From NCBI RefSeq assembly GCF_022693705.1, contig NZ_CP094288.1, positions 1,070,443 to 1,134,442 of the forward strand: a stretch of DNA of 64,000 bases. Reading direction: 5' to 3'. This DNA is from Infirmifilum sp. NZ (GTDB taxonomy: Archaea; Thermoproteota; Thermoprotei; Thermofilales; Thermofilaceae). A model generated the notes under the pieces. It ran no database searches. It was given only the letters and a program-made list of their open reading frames with translations, and was not told the DNA's origin. The position numbers and the translations under genes are program-made. Below are positions 35,759-44,442 of the stretch, one piece after another (positions within the stretch are counted from its first letter, which is position 1; each line of letters opens with the position of its first letter).

Positions 35759-37774
35759 GTGTCGATACTTCGCAGGGTAGTGGGTCTTGACATAGTACCT
35801 GGCTCCTCGCCCCAGGCCGGTGAGCCATTATTCGCCCTCGCCTTAGTAGAGGAGGGACGAGTTACGCTGAGGATGGAACGGGTACCTCTAAGCGAAGTGT
35901 TGGCCCTGGTGGGGGAGAGAGGAGTCGAGGCGATTGCGGTAGATAACATTTACGAGCTAGCTGGGGACTTTCGAGGAATTGCTGAAGTCTTGAGAAGAGT
36001 TCCCGGGAAAACTCCGAGGCTAGTAGAGGTCACGAGGCTCGGAGACGAGGTTGTGAGCGTTGAGGCTCTTTGCGTGTTGACAGGATTATGTAGAGGAAAG
36101 TTGAGTCCGGTGGAAACAGCAGAGCTTCTAGCGTTTCTCGCAAGCAGGGGGATAGGCTCAGAGGTCCTGGTTTTCGAGGAGGAGACACGAATACGCGTTG
36201 GACGTGGAAGGGTTCCCGGGCAGGGGGGGATGAGCAGGGAGCGGTATAAGCGTAACATCGAGCAGCTTGTCAAAAGGAAGGTTGCGGAGATACGCGAGAA
36301 GCTGGACAAGGCAGGGATAGACTACGATCTCTTCGTGAGAAAAGGAGGCTGGGGAGTGGTTGGGGCAACTTTCGTGGTTTACGCTCCCCGCGAGAGGCTC
36401 AACGGCCTCGTGAAGCCAGAGTCTGGTCACGACATTTTTGTTGAGATATCGCCGGTAAGGCGTGAGAGTATCGAGTACAGACCACTAGGAGCTACGCCGA
36501 AACGCAGCGCTAGGAGCGAGCGTTACACGATTGTGGGGGTAGATCCAGGAATGACGACAGGTGTGGCCATCCTCGATTTTAGCGGAAGTATCGTGAGCGT
36601 GTTCTCAAGGAGGTTGCTTAGCAGGGGTCAGCTAGTAAAGCTACTTTTAGATTTCGGGCATCCCGCAGTAATAGCCAGTGATGTGTCCCCTGCACCCGCT
36701 TACGTTAAGAAACTTGCATCTCAGCTCGGTGCTCTTCTGTTTACACCGCAGCGTAGCTTGAGCGTCGATGAGAAAAGAAGGCTCACGTCTGGCTATCCAC
36801 AAGTTGAGAATTCACACCAGAGGGATGCTCTTGCCGCCGCGCTCAAAGCCTTCAACGAGTATCGCGAGAAGTTCGACGCCGTTGAACAGGAGGCCAGCAA
36901 ATATGGCCTCTCTATTCCGCTAGATAAGGCTAAGCTTCAAGTCGTTAAAGGCCTCCCCGTCTCTCTTGCCGTTAAGGAAGCGGCGAAGGAGTACCTCCAG
37001 CTATCAACCAAGGAGGAGCTAGCGCTCCAGGACATAGCCCAGGGAGGAGCCGAGGAGCAGCTAAGGTTTTACCGAAAGCTAGCTGAAAGGTTGCTTCAGG
37101 AGAATAAAGCTCTTACCCTTGAACTGAGGGAGGCTACGAAGAGGGTAAGCGAGCTAGAGTTGACCCTTAAAAAGCTGCTTTCCGTCCGTAAAACCCTCGG
37201 CGCAGATGCAGAGAAGGTGAAGCTTGACTCTAGGGTAGAACAGTTACAGAGGGAAGCCTCGCACCTGAAGGCGAAGCTTCAACAGTTAGAAGATAGGGTG
37301 TCCGAGTTGGAGCGGATCCTTCTTGGTATGGCTTTCAGCAAGTATAGGCTTGCCATAAAGCTTTCGTGGCTTGTGGAAAAAACCAGAGAAAACGAAGGAA
37401 CTCTACAGGAGCTCTCGGACAATATAGTATTTATCGATAAGAGCTACCCCCTAGAACTTGTACAAGACCTTGTTTTTAAAACCTTAAAGGCTAAGGATTT
37501 TCAAAGCTCGGTGATTGTTGTTACGAGAAGCTCGAAAGAAGCGGAGACTTTAAGGAGAGCGATACCCCCTGAGGCTCAGGTAATATCTCTCGAGGATATC
37601 GCGCAGTATTTTGACATAGGCCCGATAGTTGCCTTTGAAAGCAAAGAGCTCGCTAACGCGTTGGCGCGTCAAACTCAGGGGGATATCTCTAAAATAAAAG
37701 GCATACTCGAGGAGTATAGGCGAGAAAGGCTGAGGCTGCTCAAGGATTTAAAAGAGAGTAACCTCTCCGCGTAG
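35759..37774 (+). CDS. DUF460 archaeal protein with RNase H-like (RuvC/YqgF) fold and coiled coil
   Basis: This 671-residue protein belongs to a conserved crenarchaeal family of unknown function. The N-terminal third (about 1-240) is followed by an RNase H-like segment with VGVDPGMTTGVAIL near residue 260 and a later HQRDALAAAL, where the Asp residues could form a metal site. A long heptad-rich coiled coil spans roughly residues 420-535. A C-terminal domain (about 545-671) follows. The family has been predicted to be a Holliday-junction-resolvase-like nuclease. A GATTAATATC box lies about 31 bases before the GTG. It overlaps the convergent AdoMet synthetase gene by 27 bases. Confidence 0.88.
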   Translation: MSILRRVVGLDIVPGSSPQAGEPLFALALVEEGRVTLRMERVPLSEVLALVGERGVEAIAVDNIYELAGDFRGIAEVLRRVPGKTPRLVEVTRLGDEVVSVEALCVLTGLCRGKLSPVETAELLAFLASRGIGSEVLVFEEETRIRVGRGRVPGQGGMSRERYKRNIEQLVKRKVAEIREKLDKAGIDYDLFVRKGGWGVVGATFVVYAPRERLNGLVKPESGHDIFVEISPVRRESIEYRPLGATPKRSARSERYTIVGVDPGMTTGVAILDFSGSIVSVFSRRLLSRGQLVKLLLDFGHPAVIASDVSPAPAYVKKLASQLGALLFTPQRSLSVDEKRRLTSGYPQVENSHQRDALAAALKAFNEYREKFDAVEQEASKYGLSIPLDKAKLQVVKGLPVSLAVKEAAKEYLQLSTKEELALQDIAQGGAEEQLRFYRKLAERLLQENKALTLELREATKRVSELELTLKKLLSVRKTLGADAEKVKLDSRVEQLQREASHLKAKLQQLEDRVSELERILLGMAFSKYRLAIKLSWLVEKTRENEGTLQELSDNIVFIDKSYPLELVQDLVFKTLKAKDFQSSVIVVTRSSKEAETLRRAIPPEAQVISLEDIAQYFDIGPIVAFESKELANALARQTQGDISKIKGILEEYRRERLRLLKDLKESNLSA

Positions 37775-38971
37775 AACCTTCTCCCAGAGTCTATTGATTC
37801 CGTCGAGGTGGTGGGCCAATATTTCCTCTGCTTGGTGCTTTACACGTGAAATAGCCGCCTCATCAGCATTAATCGCAATGTATGCCAGGAGGGGCTCGTT
37901 TATTGGTTTTCCAATTTGGCTAATTAGTTTTATGTAAACTTCTCTTATGTGGTCAAGCTGTGCTATCTCCTGAGATGCGTTAAACGCTACGATGTTATAC
38001 AATTTCCCAATGTGACTTATGGGGTTCTTACCGGCGGTTGCCTCTAAAGACATAGGTCTGAAGGGTGTTATAAGCCCATTCGCCCTGTTTCCCCTGCCTG
38101 TTGCTCCATCGTCTCCATGCTCAGCCGATGTGCCAGTAACGACAAGGTACAGCCCCCCTCTGTCACCTTTACTGGGGTCATCTCCTGTATTCACGTAAAC
38201 TTCGACTTTGCGCTTAGTTATCTCTGAAGCTTTCTCTAAGACAAGTTTCCGGATTTCCTTTTTCACGTCTAGATACTCCTCTGTTGATCTCACGTGTCTC
38301 GAGACTATTGCAGCTGCTATAGTTAAGTGAATGGTATCGCCTTTCCTCACCCCCATAACTTTTATGTCTTCGCCAACCGCTGGTACCTCTTTCTTCACTC
38401 TCGGAGAGTTTAGCAGTCGTTCTGTCTCGAAAACCAGTCTCTCTGTCTCTGATAGTGGTGCGTACCCGATCCCCATAGACGTGTCGTTAGCACCCGGGTA
38501 AGACTGCGCGCGTTGGTATATGTCGACCAGGTCTACGGATCCTTTCCCAATCCTATAATCAACTATCACGTGATGATCAGGGTCAAGATACCGAATGTTT
38601 GTTTTAATCCACTCGCGTGTTGCCTTCAGCACAAGGGGTCCAACGGGCACGGGAACACGCGTACCATCGGCCTCAACAACCTCTGTTGTGGCTCTGCCAG
38701 AGACCAGGATGTAGATCGGCTGTAGCACTTCCCCTCCTCCAAATCTAGGTGAAGATTGTCCTCCTACGACCAGTACTTTATCTAAGTTGTGGTGCAGGAT
38801 GCGGCCAAACTTCTCCAGATAGTATTTTGATAGCTCGCGGCTTGCTGCCTCAGATATGGAGTCTGCGATGTAGTCAGGGTGTCCGGTACCTTTTCTCTCT
38901 ACGATTTCAACGGGTAAGAGGTCCGGTGGAATGTACGCCGATTTCTCAACTACTATATTCTTCTGCGCCAT
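37748..38971 (-). CDS. mat: archaeal S-adenosylmethionine synthetase
   Basis: This 407-residue enzyme makes SAM from methionine and ATP. It belongs to the divergent archaeal family: [44 protein letters not shown], and the strongly conserved [27 protein letters not shown]-type region around residues 265-290. The 3' ends of this gene and of the DUF460 gene overlap. Together with SAH hydrolase and MTAP in this window it completes SAM formation and salvage. Confidence 0.95.
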   Translation of the reverse strand: MAQKNIVVEKSAYIPPDLLPVEIVERKGTGHPDYIADSISEAASRELSKYYLEKFGRILHHNLDKVLVVGGQSSPRFGGGEVLQPIYILVSGRATTEVVEADGTRVPVPVGPLVLKATREWIKTNIRYLDPDHHVIVDYRIGKGSVDLVDIYQRAQSYPGANDTSMGIGYAPLSETERLVFETERLLNSPRVKKEVPAVGEDIKVMGVRKGDTIHLTIAAAIVSRHVRSTEEYLDVKKEIRKLVLEKASEITKRKVEVYVNTGDDPSKGDRGGLYLVVTGTSAEHGDDGATGRGNRANGLITPFRPMSLEATAGKNPISHIGKLYNIVAFNASQEIAQLDHIREVYIKLISQIGKPINEPLLAYIAINADEAAISRVKHQAEEILAHHLDGINRLWEKVLRGEVTLF

Positions 38972-39034
38972 CGGGTGCTCTAGGGAATTGTATTGCTTTT
39001 ATGATTTTCCTATAATTACTGACAGTAATTTATC

Positions 39035-39373
39035 TCACTCTTCCTCTTCTTCCGTCGTGCTCTGATTTGGAGGTGCTTCGGGCTGTTTCGGCTGGTCAGG
39101 CTCAAAGAAAGTGACTTTGTCGGGCTCTGTTGACACGAACAGCAGGTTGCTGCCTCTGATAAACACATCTCCTAGAATTGCTACCACCTTGCTGGTCTCC
39201 GTGACTTCTTTGGTCTCGGATAATACGATGTTCATTGAGGGATCGATGACTTTCAGCTTTCCCATGTACTCGGAGCCGTCTTTCAGCTTTATGAGCACGC
39301 TTTTACCGCTGTAGCTTCTCAAGTAGTCGATGGGATGCACCGCTCTATACTGGGCTTTCGAGGTCTGCGTCAC
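39035..39373 (-). CDS. Lsm/Sm-like archaeal RNA-binding protein
   Basis: This 112-residue protein has an Sm1 motif (residues about 25-55, VLIKLKDGSEYMGKLKVIDPSMN) and an Sm2 motif GDVFIRGSNLLFV. It should form a heptameric ring that binds U-rich RNA. An unusual Pro/Gln-rich, acidic tail ends in five Glu. The GTG start is 25 bases after a TATA box, so the mRNA is probably leaderless. Confidence 0.93.
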   Translation of the reverse strand: MTQTSKAQYRAVHPIDYLRSYSGKSVLIKLKDGSEYMGKLKVIDPSMNIVLSETKEVTETSKVVAILGDVFIRGSNLLFVSTEPDKVTFFEPDQPKQPEAPPNQSTTEEEEE

Positions 39374-39393
39374 GTTCTAGCCCATACAGCGTC

Positions 39394-39402
39394 ACTATAA
39401 AT
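39394..39402 (-). promoter_or_regulatory. TATA-like promoter of the Lsm gene
   Basis: The minus strand reads ATTTATAGT, centred about 25 bases before the GTG at 39373. Confidence 0.6.
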
Positions 39403-39404
39403 AT

Positions 39405-39677
39405 TCTTTGTGTTGCTCCGAAACCAGTTTAGTCAGAGACTTCAGATGAAAGGGAATCAGAGAGGGCGCTCGCTGATTGTAGTAAGTTGTTCGAGCAGCG
39501 GTTACCGACTTCTGCAGGTGACACCGGGGGTATAACAGGCGTGCTCTAGCTCTCTTACGACTAATGGTGATCAAGGCTGTGGAAAGCTTGGTCCTGCGAG
39601 TGGACAAACCGACAAGCCTGGTATTGGTTGTCAATGCGGCTTTAAGGATCCGGCTCTACGAGCTGATTTGTGTAGGC
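39405..39677. other. intergenic region without recognised gene
   Basis: This stretch lies between the divergent Lsm and zinc-ribbon genes. I see no convincing reading frame, tRNA or C/D-box signature. The 79-codon frame on the minus strand is rich in Arg/Thr/Leu and lacks a start context, so I leave it out. Confidence 0.5.
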
Positions 39678-39712
39678 TAAATTATATAGATTGGGCTTGC
39701 AGGGCATATGAC

Positions 39713-39904
39713 GTGTCTTTGAAGAACAGTGATGTAAAGCAGGATACGCGTAACTCTATACGACCTAGGTGTAGGAAATGCGGAAGCGAAGATGTTATAG
39801 CTAAAATTGACGGCGAGTATTACTGCGCAAAGTGCGGGATGGACATAGTTTTAGAGCACTCGCGGAAAATTGTCGAGAGCTATGAAAGGAGGTATTTAGG
39901 TTAA
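39713..39904 (+). CDS. small zinc-ribbon protein (TFIIB-like ribbon)
   Basis: This 63-residue protein has a zinc ribbon: RCRKCGSEDVI (two Cys) and YYCAKCGMDIV (two Cys), with the GD/E-YYC-CG context seen in TFIIB-type ribbons. I start it at the GTG at 39713, 28 bases after a TAAATTATATAG box (39678-39689). The longer frame from 39668 would start before that promoter. The stop overlaps the convergent eL13 stop by 4 bases. Its role is unknown; nucleic-acid or protein binding in transcription or translation is plausible. Confidence 0.7.
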   Translation: MSLKNSDVKQDTRNSIRPRCRKCGSEDVIAKIDGEYYCAKCGMDIVLEHSRKIVESYERRYLG

Positions 39905-40377
39905 TCTCCGCCCTTGTGCCTACTGGCCTCGTGGCGCTTTTTGAGAAGCCTTTCCCTTTGCTTCTTCTTCCACTTGTAGTGGTGTGTGTATCTATACTTG
40001 ACGGACTGGAGTCCTCTCCCTCTTCTACCCGCTGAGGTTTTACCTTTGAAGACCCTGGAAACATCTCTTTTCGCTAAAAAGATTTTAGGAAGCCTCGGTT
40101 CAGGTAGAGGGGCACCGCTCTCGAGAGCCTTCTTTAAATTAATCAGATACTCTCTCAAGGCCTTGATGTTTTCCTCATGAGTTGTCTTTCTGCGAGTGTC
40201 CACGTATATTCCGAGAAGCCGCGCCTCGCGCTCGGTCAAGTTCAGTGCTTTAATTTCACTGAGACTGAAGCCTCTACCTTCTCTGTAGGGTCTTGGGAGC
40301 ACCCCCCCGTATCTTCGCAGAGGTACCGAGTTTACTTGAGCCTGCGATGGGAAAGGGGTTTGCGCCTCTCCTGCCAT
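39901..40377 (-). CDS. rpl13e: large-subunit ribosomal protein eL13
   Basis: This 158-residue protein is rich in Lys and Arg. YREGRGFSLSEIKALNLTEREARLLGI is the eL13 core, followed by a basic tail that should enter rRNA. This protein is restricted to some archaeal phyla and eukaryotes, so it supports a crenarchaeal origin. The start is ATG. Confidence 0.93.
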   Translation of the reverse strand: MAGEAQTPFPSQAQVNSVPLRRYGGVLPRPYREGRGFSLSEIKALNLTEREARLLGIYVDTRRKTTHEENIKALREYLINLKKALESGAPLPEPRLPKIFLAKRDVSRVFKGKTSAGRRGRGLQSVKYRYTHHYKWKKKQRERLLKKRHEASRHKGGD

Positions 40378-40507
40378 AGGAACCCGGGAGATCTCATTCA
40401 GGTTTGGAATAAAAACATTTCCACTCGAGTGTTCCTAGGTTCAGAGGTCACTGCATTGTGCGTAAGGAAAATGGGGGGCTAAAAATTTGTAAAGTTTATC
40501 GGTGACC

Positions 40508-40840
40508 TTATTGGAGTTCCATCAAGTGCTTACGCGCTTTATGTACAAGCAATCCTACGATTACCAAGCCTCCTACGAGGCTTATAGGCAAGGTTATCGG
40601 TATCACTGCCTTGGCGGAAGCGATGGAGTAATCTTCAACGGCTCTCCGAATGTAGTATACTAGCAGGAGTGAAGCCACAGAAACCAAGAGGAAGGCTAAT
40701 GCTGCATAGGTGTGCAGGCCGATGGGTCCTGAAAAGAAGATGTAGACTGGGGGTAGCAGAGTGATGACTGTGTTGATAAGTAAAGCGCGTGTGAGGAGGC
40801 TTGAAGCCCTCTTGACAGCATCTTCCCGTTTAATAAACAT
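40508..40840 (-). CDS. small membrane protein, three predicted helices
   Basis: I do not recognise a family. The protein has 110 residues, with hydrophobic segments at about 17-37, 43-63 and 79-100. The N-terminus is basic (MFIKREDAVKRA), and the loop between helices 2 and 3 carries YYIRRAVEDYS. It is transcribed divergently from cdc48, so both promoters lie in 40841-40934. Confidence 0.65.
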   Translation of the reverse strand: MFIKREDAVKRASSLLTRALLINTVITLLPPVYIFFSGPIGLHTYAALAFLLVSVASLLLVYYIRRAVEDYSIASAKAVIPITLPISLVGGLVIVGLLVHKARKHLMELQ

Positions 40841-40902
40841 CTAGACCGCCGTCGCTTACACTTCATCCGGCTTAAAAACGATTACTGCATGGTCCCAAAA
40901 GC

Positions 40903-40913
40903 AATATATAAAG
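40903..40913 (+). promoter_or_regulatory. TATA promoter of cdc48
   Basis: AATATATAAAG is centred 27 bases before the ATG at 40935 and is one of the clearest TATA boxes in the window. It suggests a strong leaderless promoter. Confidence 0.7.
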
Positions 40914-40934
40914 AGTTCATTAAGATTTACTCTG

Positions 40935-43097
40935 ATGTCGTCACATCCCGAAGTTACACTTAGAGTTGCCGAGGCACGACCGCGAGACGTAGGAAGAGGC
41001 ATTGTAAGGATCGACAGAAGCGCTATGAGCAAGCTTGGTGTGGATCCAGGCGACGTTGTCGAGATTGAAGGGAAAAAGGTTACAGTTGCGATAGTGTGGC
41101 CTCAAGCGCTGGAAGATGAGGGTGCTGGGATAATCCGGATGGACGGCCTCATAAGGCGTAATGCGGGAGTGGCTATAGGTGACCAGGTTAAGGTTCGAAA
41201 AGCTAGGGTGGCCCCTGCGAAAAGGGTCGTGCTCGCACCTACTTTCAAAATGGGCTTTGAAATAGTGCCGGAGCTTGTGGAGTATGTGAAAAGCAAGCTT
41301 CTAGGACGTCCACTCATTCGCGGAGACGTAGTTGAAATACCTACGTTTAGCACGGCCCTGCAGTTCACCGTTGTCTCAACTTTCCCTGCGCAGGCAGTGC
41401 AGGTCACGGATGAAACAGAGGTCAGCATCAGAAGCGAGCCTGTTAGCGGGGAGCTTGCGATACCGAGGATAACCTACGAGGACATTGGTGATCTGGAGGA
41501 GGCTAAACAAAAGATCAGAGAGATGGTCGAGCTCCCGTTGCGTCACCCTGAGCTGTTCAAGCACTTGGGCATTGACCCGCCTAAGGGGGTGCTCTTCTAT
41601 GGTCCTCCTGGAACTGGCAAGACCCTGCTCGCGAAAGCCGTTGCTAACGAGACCGGCGCCTACTTCATCTCCATCAATGGCCCCGAGATTATGAGCAAGT
41701 TCTACGGTGAGAGCGAGCAGAGGCTTAGGGAGATCTTCGAGGAGGCATCTAGAAACGCTCCGGCTATAATCTTCATCGACGAGATCGACGCCATCGCCCC
41801 GAAAAGGGAGGAAGTGACAGGCGAGGTCGAGAAAAGAGTTGTAGCACAGCTCCTAGCACTCATGGACGGGCTGAAGGAGAGAGGACAGGTCATCGTCATA
41901 GCAGCCACAAATCGGCCAGACGACATAGACCCCGCTCTCAGGCGCCCGGGAAGGTTTGATAGGGAAATAGCGTTCCCAGTTCCGGATAAGCGGGCTAGGA
42001 GGGAGATTCTCCAAGTGCATACGAGAAACATGCCACTCTCAGACGACGTGAACCTCGACGAGCTGGCCGAAATTACGCACGGCTTTACTGGGGCGGATCT
42101 CGCCGCTCTCTGCCGCGAGGCCGCAATGCGCGCCCTCAGGAGAGTGTTACCGAAAATAAACATCGAGAGTGAGAAGATTCCAGCCGAAATTCTCAGCGAA
42201 CTGAAGGTAACCAAGCAAGATTTCATGGATGCCCTTAAGGAGGTCCAGCCAAGCGCTCTGAGAGAAGTGTACATTGAAGTACCTGAGGTTCACTGGGATG
42301 ACATCGGCGGTCTTGAGGATGTTAAGCAGCAGCTGCGGGAGGCCGTGGAGTGGCCACTGAAGCACCCCGAGTACTTCAGAGAGATGGGCATTGACCCGCC
42401 TAAGGGTATACTGCTCTACGGCCCACCTGGCACTGGCAAGACCCTGCTGGCGAAGGCCGTGGCAACCGAGAGCGAGGCAAACTTCATTGGCGTGAAAGGG
42501 CCGGAGGTACTTAGTAAGTGGGTTGGGGAAAGCGAGAGAGCAATCAGAGAGATCTTCAGAAAAGCCAGGCAAGCAGCGCCCTGCGTGGTGTTCTTTGATG
42601 AGATAGACTCTATAGTCCCGAGAAGGGGCCAGAGATACGATTCCGGCGTCACGGATAGAATTGTGAACCAGCTTCTCACGGAGATGGATGGTCTTGAGCG
42701 TCTTGAGGGTGTTGTGGTGATTGCGGCTACTAACAGGCCTGACATCATTGACCCTGCTCTGCTCAGGCCTGGGAGGTTTGACAGGCTGATCTACGTCCCG
42801 CCGCCCGACGAGAAGGCTAGGCTCGAGATCTTCAAAGTGCACACGAGGAGAATGCCCCTAGCCGAGGACGTAGACCTCGCAGAGCTCGCAAAGAGGACAG
42901 AAGGCTACACGGGAGCAGACATCGCCGCTGTTTGTAGGGAGGCTGCTATTACTGCGCTCCGCGAGGCTGGGAAGCCCACAAAGGTGACGATGAACCACTT
43001 TTTAAGGGCTCTTGAGACCGTTAAGCCCAGCGTTACCAGAGAAGACCTCGAGAGATACAAGAGGATAGCGGAGGAGTTTAGGAGAATGCTGAGCTAG
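40935..43097 (+). CDS. cdc48: Cdc48/VAT AAA+ ATPase (p97 homologue)
   Basis: This 720-residue unfoldase has an N-domain (about 1-180, double-psi barrel plus a four-strand part). The D1 Walker A GPPGTGKT starts at residue 223 and the D2 Walker A at 496. Walker B motifs are [14 protein letters not shown] and [14 protein letters not shown]. Second-region-of-homology arginines ([38 protein letters not shown]) are present in both rings. It should form hexamers that extract and unfold proteins, probably feeding the proteasome. Confidence 0.97.
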   Translation: MSSHPEVTLRVAEARPRDVGRGIVRIDRSAMSKLGVDPGDVVEIEGKKVTVAIVWPQALEDEGAGIIRMDGLIRRNAGVAIGDQVKVRKARVAPAKRVVLAPTFKMGFEIVPELVEYVKSKLLGRPLIRGDVVEIPTFSTALQFTVVSTFPAQAVQVTDETEVSIRSEPVSGELAIPRITYEDIGDLEEAKQKIREMVELPLRHPELFKHLGIDPPKGVLFYGPPGTGKTLLAKAVANETGAYFISINGPEIMSKFYGESEQRLREIFEEASRNAPAIIFIDEIDAIAPKREEVTGEVEKRVVAQLLALMDGLKERGQVIVIAATNRPDDIDPALRRPGRFDREIAFPVPDKRARREILQVHTRNMPLSDDVNLDELAEITHGFTGADLAALCREAAMRALRRVLPKINIESEKIPAEILSELKVTKQDFMDALKEVQPSALREVYIEVPEVHWDDIGGLEDVKQQLREAVEWPLKHPEYFREMGIDPPKGILLYGPPGTGKTLLAKAVATESEANFIGVKGPEVLSKWVGESERAIREIFRKARQAAPCVVFFDEIDSIVPRRGQRYDSGVTDRIVNQLLTEMDGLERLEGVVVIAATNRPDIIDPALLRPGRFDRLIYVPPPDEKARLEIFKVHTRRMPLAEDVDLAELAKRTEGYTGADIAAVCREAAITALREAGKPTKVTMNHFLRALETVKPSVTREDLERYKRIAEEFRRMLS

Positions 43098-43099
43098 AA

Positions 43100-43156
43100 T
43101 ATTCAGCCGAGAGTTCTCAATTCATCTATCGTATTTGGTACTCCTCATCATCAGTA
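43100..43156 (-). ncRNA. candidate C/D-box guide sRNA (antisense to the cdc48 3' region)
   Basis: On the minus strand, box C ATGATGA (43145-43151) and box D CTGA (43103-43106) span 49 bases. An internal TAGATGA fits a C' box. The presumed D guide is TTGAGAACTCTCGG, directly before CTGA. D' is not canonical. A TTTTTAGAG promoter-like box lies about 25 bases before the RNA. The RNA ends 2-3 bases after the cdc48 stop. Size, box order and spacing all match archaeal C/D sRNAs; the modification target is not assigned. Confidence 0.55.
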
Positions 43157-43300
43157 AAATAGGACCCGAAAAGCTCTAAAAACGTAGTGGCTGATGAGCC
43201 TGGTGCGGCACCACGAGACTTCAGCCTCAATCTCTAGTCTTTTCGCGATTCGCGAGAAGCTTGATAGGGCCTTAGTAGATCATGAAGGAAAACTGGGAGG

Positions 43301-43310
43301 TTTATAAAGT
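43301..43310 (+). promoter_or_regulatory. TATA-like promoter of the dihydroorotate-dehydrogenase-like gene region
   Basis: TTTATAAAGT is centred about 20 bases before an ATG at 43325 that opens a short alternative frame, and 85 bases before the GTG of the main gene. Confidence 0.5.
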
Positions 43311-43324
43311 ACGGTGCCGTACTA

Positions 43325-43444
43325 ATGAGAGACGAGACATGGGACAGACTTTTAAGTAGTTTTGCTGTTCATGATCCTGCGAGGCAATTGTGGCTAAAGC
43401 TTACTACTTCGCCGGTCTGCCACTTAGAGCACGTAGGGGCCTAA
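43325..43444 (+). CDS. possible 39-codon upstream reading frame (or frameshifted 5' end)
   Basis: The frame starts with ATG at the position expected for a leaderless transcript from the TATA box at 43301. It encodes MRDETWDRLLSSFAVHD... and runs 55 bases into the next gene in another frame. It may be a real leader peptide. Alternatively it could be the true N-terminus of the next protein, separated by a frameshift, or it may be chance. Confidence 0.25.
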   Translation: MRDETWDRLLSSFAVHDPARQLWLKLTTSPVCHLEHVGA

Positions 43445-44442
43445 GTAGCGATGATGTTGTACTCTACAAGTTGCTGGAGTCAAATGCCGAAAAACTAGAT
43501 GATATCGCTATCTTTTTCCTTCCAACAGTATCAGATATCAGAGTTGAAGAGGACTGGAGAGCTAGGATTTGGGTGCATCAGTTTAATTCTTGGAACGACT
43601 ATATGATAATGACGAGGCCCTTTTCTTTCTCGTTGGAAGAAGCTGAAAGGTTAGCTCAAACCTTAAAGTTGCGCAGTGACGCTAAGGTTGTAGCATCGTT
43701 TGCCTCCTCGCGCCTCTCATCACTCAGGGCGCTTGCTGAGCGCTTTGCCGATAAGGTTGACGGCTTTGAAATAGACCTCGGACTGACGTACCTCTTATCT
43801 GGAGGTCGCAGGGGATTTGAATCGTATGTTATCGATATGTTGGAGGAGTTCGTCTCGGAGTCGGCACGACCTGTCATTGTCAAACTGAGCCCAGCTGCCC
43901 CTCCTACGCAGGAATTTTTGCGACATCTGAAGACAATAGGTGTCGGGGCCGTGATTTTCTCCCCGCATGTGGTTTACTCGTTAGGGAATGAGTTTTTTAG
44001 AGTGCACTCGACCTACCTCTCGAAGGTTTATGCACTTATATGGGCGAAGCTCGCCACTACCAGCGATGTCCCCTCTGCCTACATAAGCGACATCCCAGAA
44101 CATCTACTGGGGGACTTTGCGGTTGAAAGATCCTTTGACATTATCCTGTACGATACCGCATTACTGCATCGCGTCGCGAGTTTTCCGCAGGTAAAAAGGC
44201 TCGGCGACGAGTTTCTAGTTAGATGGAGCAGTATACATGAGAGAATGAGACCAGCCTTCAACCTGCGAGAGGAACAACAATGCGTTGACGTCTGTCCATT
44301 TAGAGCATTTACCCGTGAGGGTGAAGCAACGGGCATCATGGGAGACTTTCTCGTGGCATCGGAAAAATGTGACAGGTGTGGTTTATGCCTCTCCTGCTGT
44401 AAAAGCGCGAGGCTTGTAGCTGTTATTACTCCGGAGGAGTAG
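43390..44442 (+). CDS. dihydroorotate dehydrogenase-like TIM-barrel protein with iron-sulfur tail
   Basis: This 350-residue protein starts with a GTG preceded by GCGAGG. The barrel contains GFEIDLGL (about residue 125) and VIVKLSP (about 168-174), the strand-end motif of the PyrD/PreA family that binds FMN. The C-terminal 60 residues carry CVDVCPFRA and CDRCGLCLSCC. The first block lacks two of the four usual ferredoxin cysteines, so probably one complete [4Fe-4S] cluster is held. It overlaps the convergent tmcA end by 17 bases. The substrate is unknown: pyrimidine, enoate or a related reduction. Confidence 0.65.
   Translation: MAKAYYFAGLPLRARRGLSSDDVVLYKLLESNAEKLDDIAIFFLPTVSDIRVEEDWRARIWVHQFNSWNDYMIMTRPFSFSLEEAERLAQTLKLRSDAKVVASFASSRLSSLRALAERFADKVDGFEIDLGLTYLLSGGRRGFESYVIDMLEEFVSESARPVIVKLSPAAPPTQEFLRHLKTIGVGAVIFSPHVVYSLGNEFFRVHSTYLSKVYALIWAKLATTSDVPSAYISDIPEHLLGDFAVERSFDIILYDTALLHRVASFPQVKRLGDEFLVRWSSIHERMRPAFNLREEQQCVDVCPFRAFTREGEATGIMGDFLVASEKCDRCGLCLSCCKSARLVAVITPEE

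Noticed and set aside
39395-39634. 79-codon frame upstream of the Lsm gene
   Set aside because: No start signals or family-like sequence; it would overlap the Lsm promoter.
43180-43260. Possible further C/D-box RNA on the plus strand (CTGATGA near 43191)
   Set aside because: No CTGA box D at suitable distance; only a small GGTG/CACC hairpin follows.
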